In this document: piece by piece, positions 14,943-26,893 of the stretch | Numbering within the stretch: position 1 is the stretch's first letter | How the letters are laid out: every line of letters begins with the position of its first letter | Origin: Desulfarculus sp. | GTDB taxonomy: Bacteria > Desulfobacterota > Desulfarculia > Desulfarculales > Desulfarculaceae | Length of the DNA stretch: 43,364 nucleotides | Direction of reading: 5' to 3' | Assembly (NCBI GenBank): GCA_016218705.1 | Contig: JACRDC010000101.1 | Coordinates: 1 to 43,364 of the forward strand | Program-made: the position numbers and the translations under genes | The notes under the pieces: generated by a model | Databases searched by the model: none | Told to the model about the DNA's origin: nothing | Seen by the model: only the letters and a program-made list of their open reading frames with translations

Positions 14943-15998
14943 TTAAAACCCCAGTAGCGGCCAGGCCTCCTGATGCACACGCCGGCGGAAGTCCTTGATC
15001 TTCTCGTTGCCGCGCCCCAGGGCCACGCGGTTGGTCAGTAGCACCAGGCCGCGGTTGCTGGCCGGGTGCCACCACAGGCTCACACCGGTGAAGCCCAGGT
15101 GGCCCACGGTGCCGGGGGGAGCGCTTGCGCCGGCCTGGCTCTCGGCGCCGCTGGGGGTGTCGAAGCCAGGGGTGCGGCCTGAGCCAGGCGTGGCGCGGTC
15201 GAGCTCGAAGAGCCGGCGCGCGCGCTCGGCGGGCCAGGGGCCGCCGCCCAGGGCGGCCCGGCACAGGGCGTCCATCACCCGGGCCACCTCCAGGGCTCCG
15301 CCGAATAGCCCGGCGTGGCCAGCCACCCCGCCCAGGCTATAAGCGTTCTCGTCCTCCACCTGGCCGTGGATCAGCGGGCGTCCGGGCAGGGGACCGCAGG
15401 GCGCGATGCGCTCCAAGGGCATGTCCGACCCCTGGGCCAGGGGGAAATAGCGCGGGCCTTCCACCCCCAGGTCGGCGTAGACCCTGGCCAGCAGGGTTTC
15501 CAGGGGCACCCCGGCCAGGCGTTCCAGGATGAGCCCCAGGAGCATGTAGCCCAGGTCGCTGTACAGGGCCTGGTGGCCGGGGGCATGGGCCAGGGGCTCG
15601 TTCATGAGCATGGCCAACAACAGCCCCCGGCGCATGGCCGGCGGGTTGCTGTCCAGCACTTGGTGGAAGGGCTGATAGGGGGCGTAGCCAGCCGCGTGGG
15701 CCAGCAGTTGCTGGATGGTGATGGCCGCCTTGTCCACGGGCACCGGCCGCCCCAAGAGGTCGCCCAGCCTGGCCTTCCAGGGCAGGCGGCCCAGGCAGTT
15801 CTGGTCCAGGGCCATGAGCGCCGTGGCCAGGGGCTTGGTCAGCGAGGCCAGGTCAAACCAGGTGTCGGGTTGGGCCGCGCCGGCGGCGTGCACAAAGGCC
15901 GGGCCGCCGTCCCGCCAGGCCAGGAGCGCCACGGCCGGGGCCACGCCCTGGTTCACGCCCTGGTCCAGGAGTCCGGCCAGGCGGGACCACTCAGGCAA
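14943..15998 (-). CDS. Serine hydrolase of the beta-lactamase/class C fold
   Basis: 351 residues. The start is TTG 15996-15998, overlapping the LD-carboxypeptidase gene by 8 bases. The catalytic S-x-x-K is in DLASLTKPLA, the Tyr motif is YSDLGY, and HLGFTGVSLWW takes the place of the KTG-type third motif. No signal peptide is seen at this start, so it would be cytoplasmic. Relatives include esterases and D-aminopeptidases; location between an LD-carboxypeptidase and Mpl suggests handling of muropeptides, which is inference. A direct role in drug resistance is not indicated. Confidence 0.85.
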   Translation of the reverse strand: MPEWSRLAGLLDQGVNQGVAPAVALLAWRDGGPAFVHAAGAAQPDTWFDLASLTKPLATALMALDQNCLGRLPWKARLGDLLGRPVPVDKAAITIQQLLAHAAGYAPYQPFHQVLDSNPPAMRRGLLLAMLMNEPLAHAPGHQALYSDLGYMLLGLILERLAGVPLETLLARVYADLGVEGPRYFPLAQGSDMPLERIAPCGPLPGRPLIHGQVEDENAYSLGGVAGHAGLFGGALEVARVMDALCRAALGGGPWPAERARRLFELDRATPGSGRTPGFDTPSGAESQAGASAPPGTVGHLGFTGVSLWWHPASNRGLVLLTNRVALGRGNEKIKDFRRRVHQEAWPLLGF

Positions 15999-16926
15999 GG
16001 CCCAGCCCCACGGTCAGCGTGCCGGCCTGGCCGTCAAGCTCGGCCAAGGCGCCCAGGGGCAGCAGGCGGTTGGCGCCGCCGTGGCCAAAGGGCAGGCCCC
16101 CCACTACCGGCACGCCCAGGCCGGCCAGGCGGCGCTCCACGGTGGCGGCCAGCCCCTCTGGCCAGGGGGCCTCCTGGCTGAGCCAGCCCACGGCCACGCC
16201 CGCAACCTGCCCGAAGACGCCGGCCAGCTCCAGTTGGGTCAGCAGGCGGTCCAGGCGGTAGGCGGCCTCGCCGGTGTCCTCCAGGAGGAGGATGGCGCCG
16301 GTGAGCGGCGGGAACCAGGGGGTGCCCAAAAGGTGGCAGAGCAGGGTCAGGTTGCCGCCCAGGAGCGGGCCAACGGCCCGGCCAGTGCGGACGGCGGCGC
16401 CGGCCAGGCTCAGGGGCCAGGGCCGGCGCCCCGCCAGTAGACCGGCCAGGTCGGCGCGGCTGGGCCCGTCCAGGCGGGGCAGTTGGGTCAGCACCGGCCC
16501 GTGCAGGGCCACCAGGCCCTGGCTGGCCAGGGCGTTCAACAGACAGGTGAGGTCGGAGAAGCCCAGCAGGCAGCCGCCAGCCTGCGCGCAGGCCGTCAGG
16601 TCCATGAGCGGCAAGAGCCGGCTGCACCCGAAGCCGCCGCGCACGGCCATGACCAGGCCCAGCCCGGGGTCGGTCAACAGCCTTTGCAGATGGCCGGCGC
16701 GCTCCTGGTCGCCACCAGCGAAGTAGCCGTCGCGGCTGGCCAGTTCCTGGCCGGCGCGCACGGTAAGCCCCGGGGCCAGCTCCTGCAGCGCCGCCAGCCC
16801 GGCCTGGTAGGCCTCGGGCGCGAAGGCCCCGCCTGGCGCCACCAGGCCCAGGGGCTGGCCTGGCCGGGGCCAGCGGGGGGGGCTGGCCAAGGCCGGGGCC
16901 TGGCCGGGTGGCGCGGGGTGGCCCAT
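15991..16926 (-). CDS. LD-carboxypeptidase (peptidase family S66)
   Basis: 311 residues from ATG 16926. S66 signatures: VAPGGAF near the start, VRGGFGCSRLLP, the nucleophile-elbow-like LLGFSDLT, a catalytic Glu in LLLEDTGEAAYRLDRLL and a catalytic His in LPFGHGG. The enzyme removes the terminal D-alanine from murein tetrapeptides (L,D bond), giving the tripeptide that Mpl reuses. Family members recycle murein in the cytoplasm or, as MccF-like forms, cleave peptide-nucleotide antibiotics. The linkage to mpl favours recycling. The first 20 residues are Pro/Ala-rich and could be shorter in reality. Confidence 0.9.
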   Translation of the reverse strand: MGHPAPPGQAPALASPPRWPRPGQPLGLVAPGGAFAPEAYQAGLAALQELAPGLTVRAGQELASRDGYFAGGDQERAGHLQRLLTDPGLGLVMAVRGGFGCSRLLPLMDLTACAQAGGCLLGFSDLTCLLNALASQGLVALHGPVLTQLPRLDGPSRADLAGLLAGRRPWPLSLAGAAVRTGRAVGPLLGGNLTLLCHLLGTPWFPPLTGAILLLEDTGEAAYRLDRLLTQLELAGVFGQVAGVAVGWLSQEAPWPEGLAATVERRLAGLGVPVVGGLPFGHGGANRLLPLGALAELDGQAGTLTVGLGLA

Positions 16927-16941
16927 GAACTTGGCCGGTGC

Positions 16942-17709
<768 letters not shown>

Positions 17710-17713
17710 GTGC

Positions 17714-19096
17714 CTACTTTCCTTCCCCGCTGCCCAGCTCCTTGAGGGCCGTCTGTTTGAGCGCCTGGGCCACGTCGTTCATCAGGTCCTGGTCCAGGGC
17801 CTCCACCATGATGCGCAACAGGGGCTCGGTGCCAGAGTAGCGCACCAGGATGCGGCCGTTCTCGCCCAGGCGCTCCTCATGCTGGCGCATGGCCTTGACC
17901 ATGCCCGGCACCTCGCTGATGGGCGGGCGGCTGCCCACGCGCAGGTTGATGAGCACCTGGGGCATGCGGGTCATGATGCGCTTGAGCTCGCTCAAGGGTT
18001 TGCCGGTGAGCACCATGATGGACAGCACCTGCAGGGCCGAGAGCACGCCGTCGCCGGTGGTGTTGTGGTCCAAAAAGATCAGGTGGCCGCTCTGCTCGCC
18101 GCCCAGGTTGTAGCCGCCCTTGACCATGGCCTCCACCACGTAGCGGTCGCCCACCTTGGTGCGCAAAAGGCGGATGCCCCGGTCGCGCAGGCACAGCTCC
18201 AGGCCCAGGTTGCTCATCACCGTGGCCACCACGGTGGCTTTTTTAAGCGAGCCGCGGCCTATCATGTCGTCGGCGCAGATGGCCATGATCTGGTCGCCGT
18301 CTATGATCTCGCCCTCCTCGTCCACCATAATCAGGCGGTCGCCGTCGCCGTCGAAGGCCACGCCCATGTCGGCCTGGCCACTCTTGACCATTTGTTGGAG
18401 GCGTTCGGGATAAAGCGAGCCCACGCCGGCGTTGATGTTGGTGCCGTCGGGGTCCACGCCGATGAGCTTGAGCTGGGCGCCCAGTTCCGAGAGCACCGCC
18501 GGGGCCACCTTGTAGGTGGCGCCGTTGGCGCAGTCCACCGCGATGGTCAGCCCGTCCAGGGTGTATTCTCCGGGGAAGCTGTTCTTCAAAAAGACGATGT
18601 AGCGGCCCAGGGCGTCGTCAATGCGCTTGGCCTTGCCCACGGCCTGGGCCGTGGGCCGCGGCGCCGTGCCGGTCTGGTCGCGCAGGTTGTTGACGTACTC
18701 CTCGATCTGGGCCTCCATGGCGTCGGGCAACTTGAAGCCGTTCTTGGCGAAAATCTTGATGCCGTTGTCCTGGTAGGGGTTGTGGCTGGCGCTGATGACG
18801 ATGCCGGCGTCGGCGCGCATGTTGCGGGTCAAAAAGGCGATGGCCGGGGTGGGCAGGGGCCCCACCAACAGGGCGTCCACGCCCATGGAGCAGATGCCGG
18901 CCACCAGGGCGTTCTCCAGCATGTAGCCCGAGAGCCGGGTGTCCTTGCCGATCATGATCTTGTGGCGGCTGGAGTGGCTTCGTAGCACGTTGGCCACGCC
19001 CTGGCCGATGCCCATGGCCATCTCCACGGTCATGGGGTGGACGTTGGCCACGCCACGCACGCCGTCGGTGCCGAAGATATTGCGTTGGGTTGGCAT
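17714..19096 (-). CDS. glmM: Phosphoglucosamine mutase
   Basis: 460 residues from ATG 19096. Phosphohexomutase features are all present: FGTDGVRG near the N-terminus, active serine Ser104 in ISASHNP, metal-binding FDGDGDR and the C-terminal [12 protein letters not shown] phosphate-binding loop. It converts glucosamine-6-phosphate to glucosamine-1-phosphate for UDP-GlcNAc. Directly behind cdaA and cdaR, as in Firmicutes, where GlmM binds and restrains the c-di-AMP cyclase. The upstream frame extension inside cdaR is a shadow. Confidence 0.96.
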   Translation of the reverse strand: MPTQRNIFGTDGVRGVANVHPMTVEMAMGIGQGVANVLRSHSSRHKIMIGKDTRLSGYMLENALVAGICSMGVDALLVGPLPTPAIAFLTRNMRADAGIVISASHNPYQDNGIKIFAKNGFKLPDAMEAQIEEYVNNLRDQTGTAPRPTAQAVGKAKRIDDALGRYIVFLKNSFPGEYTLDGLTIAVDCANGATYKVAPAVLSELGAQLKLIGVDPDGTNINAGVGSLYPERLQQMVKSGQADMGVAFDGDGDRLIMVDEEGEIIDGDQIMAICADDMIGRGSLKKATVVATVMSNLGLELCLRDRGIRLLRTKVGDRYVVEAMVKGGYNLGGEQSGHLIFLDHNTTGDGVLSALQVLSIMVLTGKPLSELKRIMTRMPQVLINLRVGSRPPISEVPGMVKAMRQHEERLGENGRILVRYSGTEPLLRIMVEALDQDLMNDVAQALKQTALKELGSGEGK

Positions 19097-19107
19097 TGCG
19101 ATTCTCT

Positions 19108-19797
19108 CTATTTGGGGGCCTTGCCCGCCGGGGCCGGCGCGGGCGGCGGTTGCTTGCCGGGGCCTATCTTGACCTGGGCCACCACCTCCACCTGGCTGAC
19201 GCGCACGGTGCGGCCAGGGGGCAGCCTGAGCTGCACGGTCTGGTTGAAGCTCTCCTGGCGCTCGGTCAGGTCTATGGGCACGGTCCATATCCAGTCCAGA
19301 TCGCCCAGGTCCTCCTTGCGTCCCCAGACCACCACCTTCTCGGGCTTGAAGGTGACCTCGGCCACCTCGAAGCCGGCCTGGGGGTGGCCGCGGAAGACCG
19401 GGCGCACCTGCACGTCACGGGTGATGCGCTTGGCCAGGGTGAGGGTGAAGCTGCCGGGGCTGATGCGTATGACCCGCACCCCGGGGGGCAGGCGCAGGTC
19501 CTCGGGCAGCACCTGGAAGACGTGCTCGCCCAGGCCCATGCCCGACAGGTCCACCACCTTGACCAGGCGCTCGGAGGCCACCCGGCGGATCAGCGAGCGC
19601 GGCCCGTATATGCGCACGTCCACCTCGCCGGGGTGGTCCTCGACTACCAGTAGCTCAGGCGGCAGGTTGGCGATCTCCACCGCCACCCGCACGCCGATCT
19701 CGCTTTTCTCTTGGCCCACCACGAAGACCCACATGGCCGTGGCGATGGCCAGGGCCAACAGCTTGAGCGACCAGTTGTGGGTGATGCGCTCAAGCAC
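19108..19797 (-). CDS. cdaR: YbbR-domain regulator of diadenylate cyclase (CdaR-like)
   Basis: 229 residues from GTG 19795-19797, overlapping the cdaA end by 8 bases. One membrane helix near the N-terminus ([17 protein letters not shown]) anchors an extracytoplasmic region with two YbbR-type beta domains (about 35-115 and 120-205). A Pro/Ala/Lys tail closes the protein. CdaR modulates CdaA across the membrane in Gram-positive bacteria; the same role is inferred here from synteny. Typical CdaR has more YbbR repeats (up to four), so this is a short version. Confidence 0.88.
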   Translation of the reverse strand: MLERITHNWSLKLLALAIATAMWVFVVGQEKSEIGVRVAVEIANLPPELLVVEDHPGEVDVRIYGPRSLIRRVASERLVKVVDLSGMGLGEHVFQVLPEDLRLPPGVRVIRISPGSFTLTLAKRITRDVQVRPVFRGHPQAGFEVAEVTFKPEKVVVWGRKEDLGDLDWIWTVPIDLTERQESFNQTVQLRLPPGRTVRVSQVEVVAQVKIGPGKQPPPAPAPAGKAPK

Positions 19798-20593
19798 TGG
19801 ACTTGCCCCATTTGAACAGCCCGCGCCGGCGGCCCTCGCCCACCTCGAACAGCTCGAAGAGCAGGTTGCGCAGGGCCACGGCGTCCAGGTCGGGGGTGAG
19901 CTTGCCGCCCACGGCCACGCTGACCCGGCCGCGCTCCTCGCTGATGACCACGCAGACCGCGTCGGTTTCCTCGCTCAGGCCCAGGGCGGCGCGGTGGCGG
20001 GTGCCCAGGTGGCGGCCCAGGGCGGGGTTGGCCGACAAGGGCAGCACGCAGCGGGCGGCCAGGATGCGGTCGCCGCTGATAATGACCGCGCCGTCGTGCA
20101 GGGGTCCGCTGGTCTGGAATATCTGGATGAGCAACTCGCGGCTGACCTTGGACTCAATGGGCGTGCCCACCTCCACGTAGTCGCCCAGGCCGATGTGGCG
20201 CTCCAGCACCATCAGGCCGCCGGTCATGCGCGAGGCCAAGCCCACCGCCGTGCGCACCACCTCCTCCAGGGTGGAGGCGGGGTCGCGCTCCGGCCCGAAG
20301 AAGGGGCCGCGCCCCATGCGGGCCAAGGCCCGGCGGATGTCGTTCTGAAAGATGATGATGACCACCAGGATCAGGGAGGACAGGAAGCTGTTGATGATCC
20401 AGTTGATGGTAAGAAGGCCCAGTATCTGGCTGACCACCAGGGTGACGAAGACCACGCCCAGGCCCAAGAGCATGTGCATGGCCCGGGTGCCCTTCACCAA
20501 CAGTATGGTCTGGTAGACCACGAAGGTCACCAGGCCGATGTCCAGGGCATCGCGCCAGGTGATCTGGGTGAAGAGTATCAAAAGGTCGTTCAT
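19790..20593 (-). CDS. cdaA: Diadenylate cyclase, membrane type
   Basis: 267 residues from ATG 20593; its start overlaps the folP stop by ATGA. Three membrane helices (about 15-35, 38-58, 62-82) precede the DisA_N/DAC domain with the DGA motif (167-169, PLHDGAVII) and RHR (199-201, GTRHRAAL), the two hallmark catalytic motifs. It makes c-di-AMP from two ATP, a signal for osmolyte and cell-wall homeostasis. Adjacent cdaR and glmM supply the usual regulators. Confidence 0.95.
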   Translation of the reverse strand: MNDLLILFTQITWRDALDIGLVTFVVYQTILLVKGTRAMHMLLGLGVVFVTLVVSQILGLLTINWIINSFLSSLILVVIIIFQNDIRRALARMGRGPFFGPERDPASTLEEVVRTAVGLASRMTGGLMVLERHIGLGDYVEVGTPIESKVSRELLIQIFQTSGPLHDGAVIISGDRILAARCVLPLSANPALGRHLGTRHRAALGLSEETDAVCVVISEERGRVSVAVGGKLTPDLDAVALRNLLFELFEVGEGRRRGLFKWGKSSA

Positions 20594-21448
20594 GGCCACA
20601 CCGGCGCGGCCATCACCGCGTCCACCACCTGCAACGCCTCCCGGAGGGGGGCCACGTCGTGCACCCGCACCATGTCGGCCCCCAGGGCGGCGCCCAGGGC
20701 ATGGGCGCCCAGGGTGCCCCACAGCCGCTCGCCGGGCTGCTCGCGGCCCGTGAGCTTGCCGATGAAGGCCTTGCGGCTGGCCCCCAACAGCACCGGATAG
20801 CCCAGGGCGGCCAGGGCCGGCAGGTTGCGGATCAGGGCCAAGTTGTGATCCAGCGTCTTGCCGAAGCCGATGCCCGGGTCCACCACGATGGCCTGTCCGT
20901 CCACGCCGGCCGCCAACGCCACCTGGGCCTGGGCGGCCAGGAAGTCCCTCACCTCGGCCACCACGTCCTGGTATTGCGGGTCCACCTGCATGGTACGCGG
21001 GCTGCCCAGCATGTGCATCAGCACCAGGGCCACGCCGCTTCTGGCGCACAGCCCGGCCATGGCCGGGTCGCCCTTGAGGGCGGTGACGTCGTTGACCATG
21101 TCCGCGCCGGCGGCGATGGCCGCCTCGGCCACCGGGGCCTTGTAGGTGTCTATGCTGATGAGCGCGCCCGACCGTTCCTTAAGCTCGCGCACCACCGGCA
21201 GCACCCGGTCCAGCTCCACCTCAAGGGGGGTGGGGTCGGAGCCGGGGCGGGTGGATTCGCCGCCGATGTCCAGGATGGCCGCGCCCTGGCTGGCCAGGGC
21301 CAGGCCCTGCTCCACCGCCGCCTGGCGGTCCACGAACAGCCCGCCGTCGGAGAAGGAGTCGGGGGTGACGTTGACCACCCCCATGATGAGGGTGCCCTCG
21401 CCCAGGGACAGGTGGCCGCCGGGCAGCTTGAGCCGGCGCGGCCCCGGT

Positions 21449-21456
<8 letters not shown>
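20590..21456 (-). CDS. folP: Dihydropteroate synthase
   Basis: 288 residues from GTG 21454-21456, overlapping the ftsH end by 8 bases. Pterin-binding barrel motifs: [51 protein letters not shown] and RVHDV at the C-terminus. It condenses p-aminobenzoate with dihydropterin pyrophosphate in folate synthesis. Family length about 270-290, as here. Methyltransferase relatives of corrinoid systems share the barrel, but these motifs are specific to FolP. Confidence 0.95.
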
Positions 21457-23379
<1,923 letters not shown>

Positions 23380-23383
<4 letters not shown>

Positions 23384-24867
23384 GGGTCATCTCCAGGTTT
23401 CACGGCCATGCCGGTGGCTACGCCGTCTAGGCCCTTGTTCAAAGGGGCATTCTCGAAAAATCTAGTATATGCGGGGGGGTCAATGGTGTCAACGAGCCTG
23501 AGGCGCAACCAGGGACCTTGGGGGTGGTTTTGCTTGGCCCGTCCGGCCAGCGACCAGGGGGCCGCCCACCATAATCCTTTTTGATCCTCGAGCATTACCG
23601 TGCGGGGCCGCCACCAGGCCGGTACCTTGCGGTCCAGGAGCACGCGGCTCAGGCGTTTGGCGCCCGGGGCGCCCAGGGGATGAAAAATCTCGCCCCGCCG
23701 GGGCTGGCGGGCGATTAGCGGCCAGGCCACCGCCTTGGCCGGTAGCCAGGCCTCCGGCCCCCGGGCGGCCAAGAGCGGCGGCCCGGGGCACTCCTCTACC
23801 GTGAGCCAGCCCTGCAAGTGGGGCAGCCACAGCCAGCCCGGGCCGTGCAACTGGGCCTGGAAGGCAGCCGGCGGGCCGGCCCAGTACAGGCGCAGGCACT
23901 GATGCTCCCGGGCCGCCGCCAGGCCGCCGGGCAGGGTCAGCCTGCGCCCCGGGGGGCCATCCCACAGATCGAGCACCTGCTCCACGTGGCCGCTTAGCAG
24001 GTGCTGGCCGGAACCCGTGAGCCGGGCGGCCAGAAAACGCGCCAGCCGCCGCCGGGCCGCCGGGGGCAGGCCCGTCAGGTGGTCAAGCCCCAGGCACAGG
24101 CTGTCGCCCTCCTGGCGGCCGGCCACGCGCCACTGCTCCTGGCACCACCACTGCCAGAAGTCCTCCTCCTGGGCGCAGATATGGGCCAGGCGGCCCAAGG
24201 CCTGGTCAGTGCGGGGGTTTATGGCCTGGCGGGCCAGGGGCAGCACCTGGTGGCGCAGCCGGTTGCGCAAGGGGCCAAGGCCTTGGTTGCTGGGGTCGCT
24301 CCGCCAGGCCTGGCCCAGGCCGCGCAGATAATCGCGCAAATCCTGGCGGCTGGCCTTTAGCAGGGGCCGCCACCAGGGGAGGTCCAAGGGCCGCATGGCC
24401 GCCAGGCCGCTGGGGCCACTGCCGGTGAGCGCCCGGGCCAGCACCGTCTCGGCCTGGTCGTCCAGGCTATGGGCCAGGGCGATGACCTGGGACCCGGCCT
24501 CTTGGGCCATCTCCAAGAGGGCGGCCCGCCGGGCCAGGCGGGCCGCCTCCTCGGGCGCGCGGCCCTTGGCCCGCACCGCCACCCGCCGCGTCAGGAACGG
24601 CAGCCCCAGGGAGGTGGCCAGCTCCCCCACGAAGCGGGCCTCGCCGGCCGAGCCGGGGCGCAGGCCGTGGTCCACGTGGGCCACGCTGAGCAGCCAGCCC
24701 AGGCCCGGGGCCAGGTGGTGCAACAGCCGCAGGAGGGCCACCGAGTCGCCGCCGCCGCTCACCGCCGCCAACAGCCGGCCCGGTCCCGGCGCCAGGCCCA
24801 GGACCTGGCGGCACAGCCCCAAGGCCAGCCCGGGCTTGACGCCCGCCGGAGGGGGTACTAAGCTCAA
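23380..24867 (-). CDS. tilS: tRNA(Ile)-lysidine synthase
   Basis: Taken as 495 residues from TTG 24867; the frame is open to ATG 24900, but that would overlap the divergent MOSC start. The PP-loop ([12 protein letters not shown]) is of the N-type ATP pyrophosphatase, followed by [19 protein letters not shown] and [22 protein letters not shown], typical of TilS; a C-terminal substrate-binding domain ([17 protein letters not shown]) completes it. It modifies C34 of the AUA-reading tRNA-Ile to lysidine, an essential step. First gene of the long minus-strand cluster, coupled to ftsH as in many bacteria. Confidence 0.93.
24836..24864 (+). promoter_or_regulatory. Possible promoter for the MOSC operon
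   Basis: TTGACG (24836-24841), 17-base spacer, TAAGCT (24859-24864), just upstream of the MOSC start and overlapping the 5' end of tilS. The -10 is poor, so this is tentative. Confidence 0.3.
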
Positions 24868-24898
24868 ATCAATGGACCTATCTAGGAAAGCAATCACC

Positions 24899-25369
24899 AT
24901 GCCCCCAGAGCAAGCGGCCGTGGGTCACATCGTATCAGTCAATATTAGTGAAACCAAGGGGGTGCGCAAGACCCCCCTGCCCCAGGGAGAGTTGGCCCCC
25001 GATGTGGGACTCAAGGGCGACGCCCACTCCGGCACCTGGCACCGCCAGTTGTCGCTGTTGGCGCAAGAATCAATAGACTACATGCGCGGCCTGGGCCTGG
25101 ACGTGCATCCCGGGGATTTCGCCGAGAACGTCACCACCCAGGGTCTATCCCTGCACACCCTGCCCATCGGCTCGCGCCTGATGCTGGGCGCGGTGGAGGT
25201 GGAGGTGACCCAGATCGGCAAGGAGTGCCACACCGGCTGCGCCATCCGCCAGCAGGCCGGCGACTGCATCATGCCCCGCCAGGGCATCTTCGCCCGGGTG
25301 CTGAACCCGGGCATGGTGCGCCCCGGCGACCAGGTGCTTCTCAAGCGCCTGGGACCGGGGGAGGGCTAG
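24899..25369 (+). CDS. MOSC-domain protein
   Basis: 156 residues from ATG 24899, with AGGAAAG at good spacing; an earlier in-frame ATG at 24872 has no such site. A single MOSC domain: a beta-barrel start (GHIVSVNISE), LKGDAHSG, the characteristic PGDFAENVTTQG and the conserved Cys in GKECHTGCAIR. MOSC domains bind sulfur or molybdenum cofactor and act in MoCo sulfuration or amidoxime-type reductases. Stand-alone forms near molybdenum genes are common in anaerobes; no MoCo synthesis gene lies in the window. Confidence 0.9.
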   Translation: MPPEQAAVGHIVSVNISETKGVRKTPLPQGELAPDVGLKGDAHSGTWHRQLSLLAQESIDYMRGLGLDVHPGDFAENVTTQGLSLHTLPIGSRLMLGAVEVEVTQIGKECHTGCAIRQQAGDCIMPRQGIFARVLNPGMVRPGDQVLLKRLGPGEG

Positions 25370-25373
25370 GGGC

Positions 25374-25772
25374 GTGAGCCAGTTGCAGCGGCTGGGCGGC
25401 GAGGCCTGCGCCTACTTCCAGCGAGGCCGCTGCACCCGCACCCAAGGCCCCGAGGCCTCGGCCGAGGCCAAGTGCGCCATGCTGGAGGCCCGGCGCAAGG
25501 TGGGCGCCCAGACGCTCGACCGCCTGGAACGCCTCAAGCGCCTGGCCGATCCCGACGACCGCGAGGTGGCCCGCCGGGTGGTGATCCAGAAGAACATCAC
25601 GGCCATCAACCGCATCACCTGTCCGGGCTTCGTGCCGGCCCGGGGCGACGGGCCTTTGTGCGTGCACCAGCACCTGGTCTACTGCCTGCTTTTGCTGCCT
25701 CAGTGCCAGGGCCGCTGCGAGCACTACTGGCGGCGGCGGCAGGAGACCGGGACCTCCCGGGGCCGCTCGTGA
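25374..25772 (+). CDS. Cys-rich protein of unknown function
   Basis: 132 residues from GTG 25374, four bases after the MOSC stop and sharing GTGA with the Nudix gene. Nine Cys and several His are arranged as CAYFQRGRC, KCAML, TCPGF, LCVHQHLVYC and CQGRCEHYW, suggesting a metal or Fe-S site. Between them is a helical Arg/Glu-rich stretch (residues about 38-70). I do not recognise the family. The tight packing with MOSC and Nudix genes argues that it is real and expressed. Confidence 0.75.
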   Translation: MSQLQRLGGEACAYFQRGRCTRTQGPEASAEAKCAMLEARRKVGAQTLDRLERLKRLADPDDREVARRVVIQKNITAINRITCPGFVPARGDGPLCVHQHLVYCLLLLPQCQGRCEHYWRRRQETGTSRGRS

Positions 25773-26251
25773 GGGAGCACCCGGCCCGCCCGGCCCCCGG
25801 CGCCGTGGTGGAGCGCTATCGCAATCCCTTTCCCACCGTGGACGTGGTGATCGAGCTCATGGGCCGGGGTGATCCGCCGCCCATCGTGCTGATAGAGCGC
25901 CGCAACCCTCCCCGGGGCTGGGCCCTGCCCGGCGGCTTCGTGGACTACGGCGAGACCATGGAGTCCGCCGCCCGGCGCGAGGCCCGCGAGGAAACCGGCC
26001 TGGAGGTTGAGCTGCTGGCCCTCTTGGGCGTGTACTCCGACCCCCGGCGGGACCAGCGCCAGCACAATGTCTCGGCGGTCTTCGTGGGCCGGGCAGGGGG
26101 CTCGCCCCAGGCCGGCGACGACGCCGCCGGCCTGGGCCTCTTCAGCGCCGAAGCGCCACCCCGGCCCCTGTGCTTTGACCACGAGCTGATACTGGCCCAC
26201 TACCTGGCCTGGCGCCGGGGGCAGAGGCCGGCGGCGCCGGTGCAGGATTGA
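25769..26251 (+). CDS. Nudix hydrolase
   Basis: 160 residues from GTG 25769-25771, overlapping the preceding stop. The Nudix box runs from GGFVDYGET through ESAARREAREETGLEVE, matching GX5EX7REUXEEXGU. ERRNPPRGWALPGG before it is typical of ADP-ribose or sugar-nucleotide pyrophosphatases. It hydrolyses a nucleoside diphosphate linked to another group; the precise substrate cannot be read. Part of the MOSC to AMMECR1 run. Confidence 0.92.
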   Translation: MREHPARPAPGAVVERYRNPFPTVDVVIELMGRGDPPPIVLIERRNPPRGWALPGGFVDYGETMESAARREAREETGLEVELLALLGVYSDPRRDQRQHNVSAVFVGRAGGSPQAGDDAAGLGLFSAEAPPRPLCFDHELILAHYLAWRRGQRPAAPVQD

Positions 26252-26289
26252 CCGCCTCCCGGCGGGCAACGATAAACCCGGAGACGATC

Positions 26290-26865
26290 ATGGAAGATGA
26301 GCGCGATCTCACCGTGGAGGAGCAGAAGCGGCTGTTGGCCGTGGCCCGCCAGACCATCGAGGCCCTGGTGCGCGGCCAGCGCCCGCCCGCCCAGGCCGCC
26401 GACCTGGAGGCGCTCACCTTCCAACGGGGGGCCTTCGTGACCATCCACCGCCGGGGGCAACTTCGCGGCTGCATCGGCAACTTCACCTCGCCCCACGACC
26501 TCTTGACCACGGTGGGGGAGATGGCCCAGGCCGCCGCCACCCAGGACCCGCGCTTCATGCCCGTGCGGCCCATGGAACTGGACGAGATTGACCTGGAGAT
26601 CAGCGTGCTCTCACCGCTGCGCCCCATCCAGGACGTAAGCGAGATCGAGGTGGGCCGCCACGGCATCTATATCATCGCCCCCCGGGGGCGCGGGGTGCTC
26701 TTGCCCCAAGTGGCCATTGAGCAGGGCTGGGACCGCGACACCTTCCTGGAGCACACCTGTTTGAAGGCCGGCCTCCAGCCCGGCTGCTGGCGCGACCCCC
26801 AGACCCAGGTGCTGATCTTCTCGGCCCAGGTCTTTGGCGAAAAAGACCTCCTGGGCCGGGCCTGA
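26290..26865 (+). CDS. AMMECR1-domain protein (AmmeMemoRadiSam system protein A)
   Basis: 191 residues from ATG 26290 with GGAG upstream. The AMMECR1 fold signature is present: GAFVTIHRRGQLRGCIGNF with invariant LRGCIG, DPRFMPV, the E-I-SVLSPLRPI strand and the GVLLPQVAIEQGWDRDTFLEHTC segment. In many anaerobes this protein is encoded with a Memo-like protein and a radical SAM enzyme (the AmmeMemoRadiSam group); those partners are not adjacent here. Biochemical role unproven. Confidence 0.92.
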   Translation: MEDERDLTVEEQKRLLAVARQTIEALVRGQRPPAQAADLEALTFQRGAFVTIHRRGQLRGCIGNFTSPHDLLTTVGEMAQAAATQDPRFMPVRPMELDEIDLEISVLSPLRPIQDVSEIEVGRHGIYIIAPRGRGVLLPQVAIEQGWDRDTFLEHTCLKAGLQPGCWRDPQTQVLIFSAQVFGEKDLLGRA

Positions 26866-26893
26866 TATCAATATGCAATCAAAGCCATCCATG

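Noticed and set aside
14943-15998. Antibiotic-resistance beta-lactamase
   Set aside because: No signal peptide and no KTG-type third motif; the context is murein recycling.
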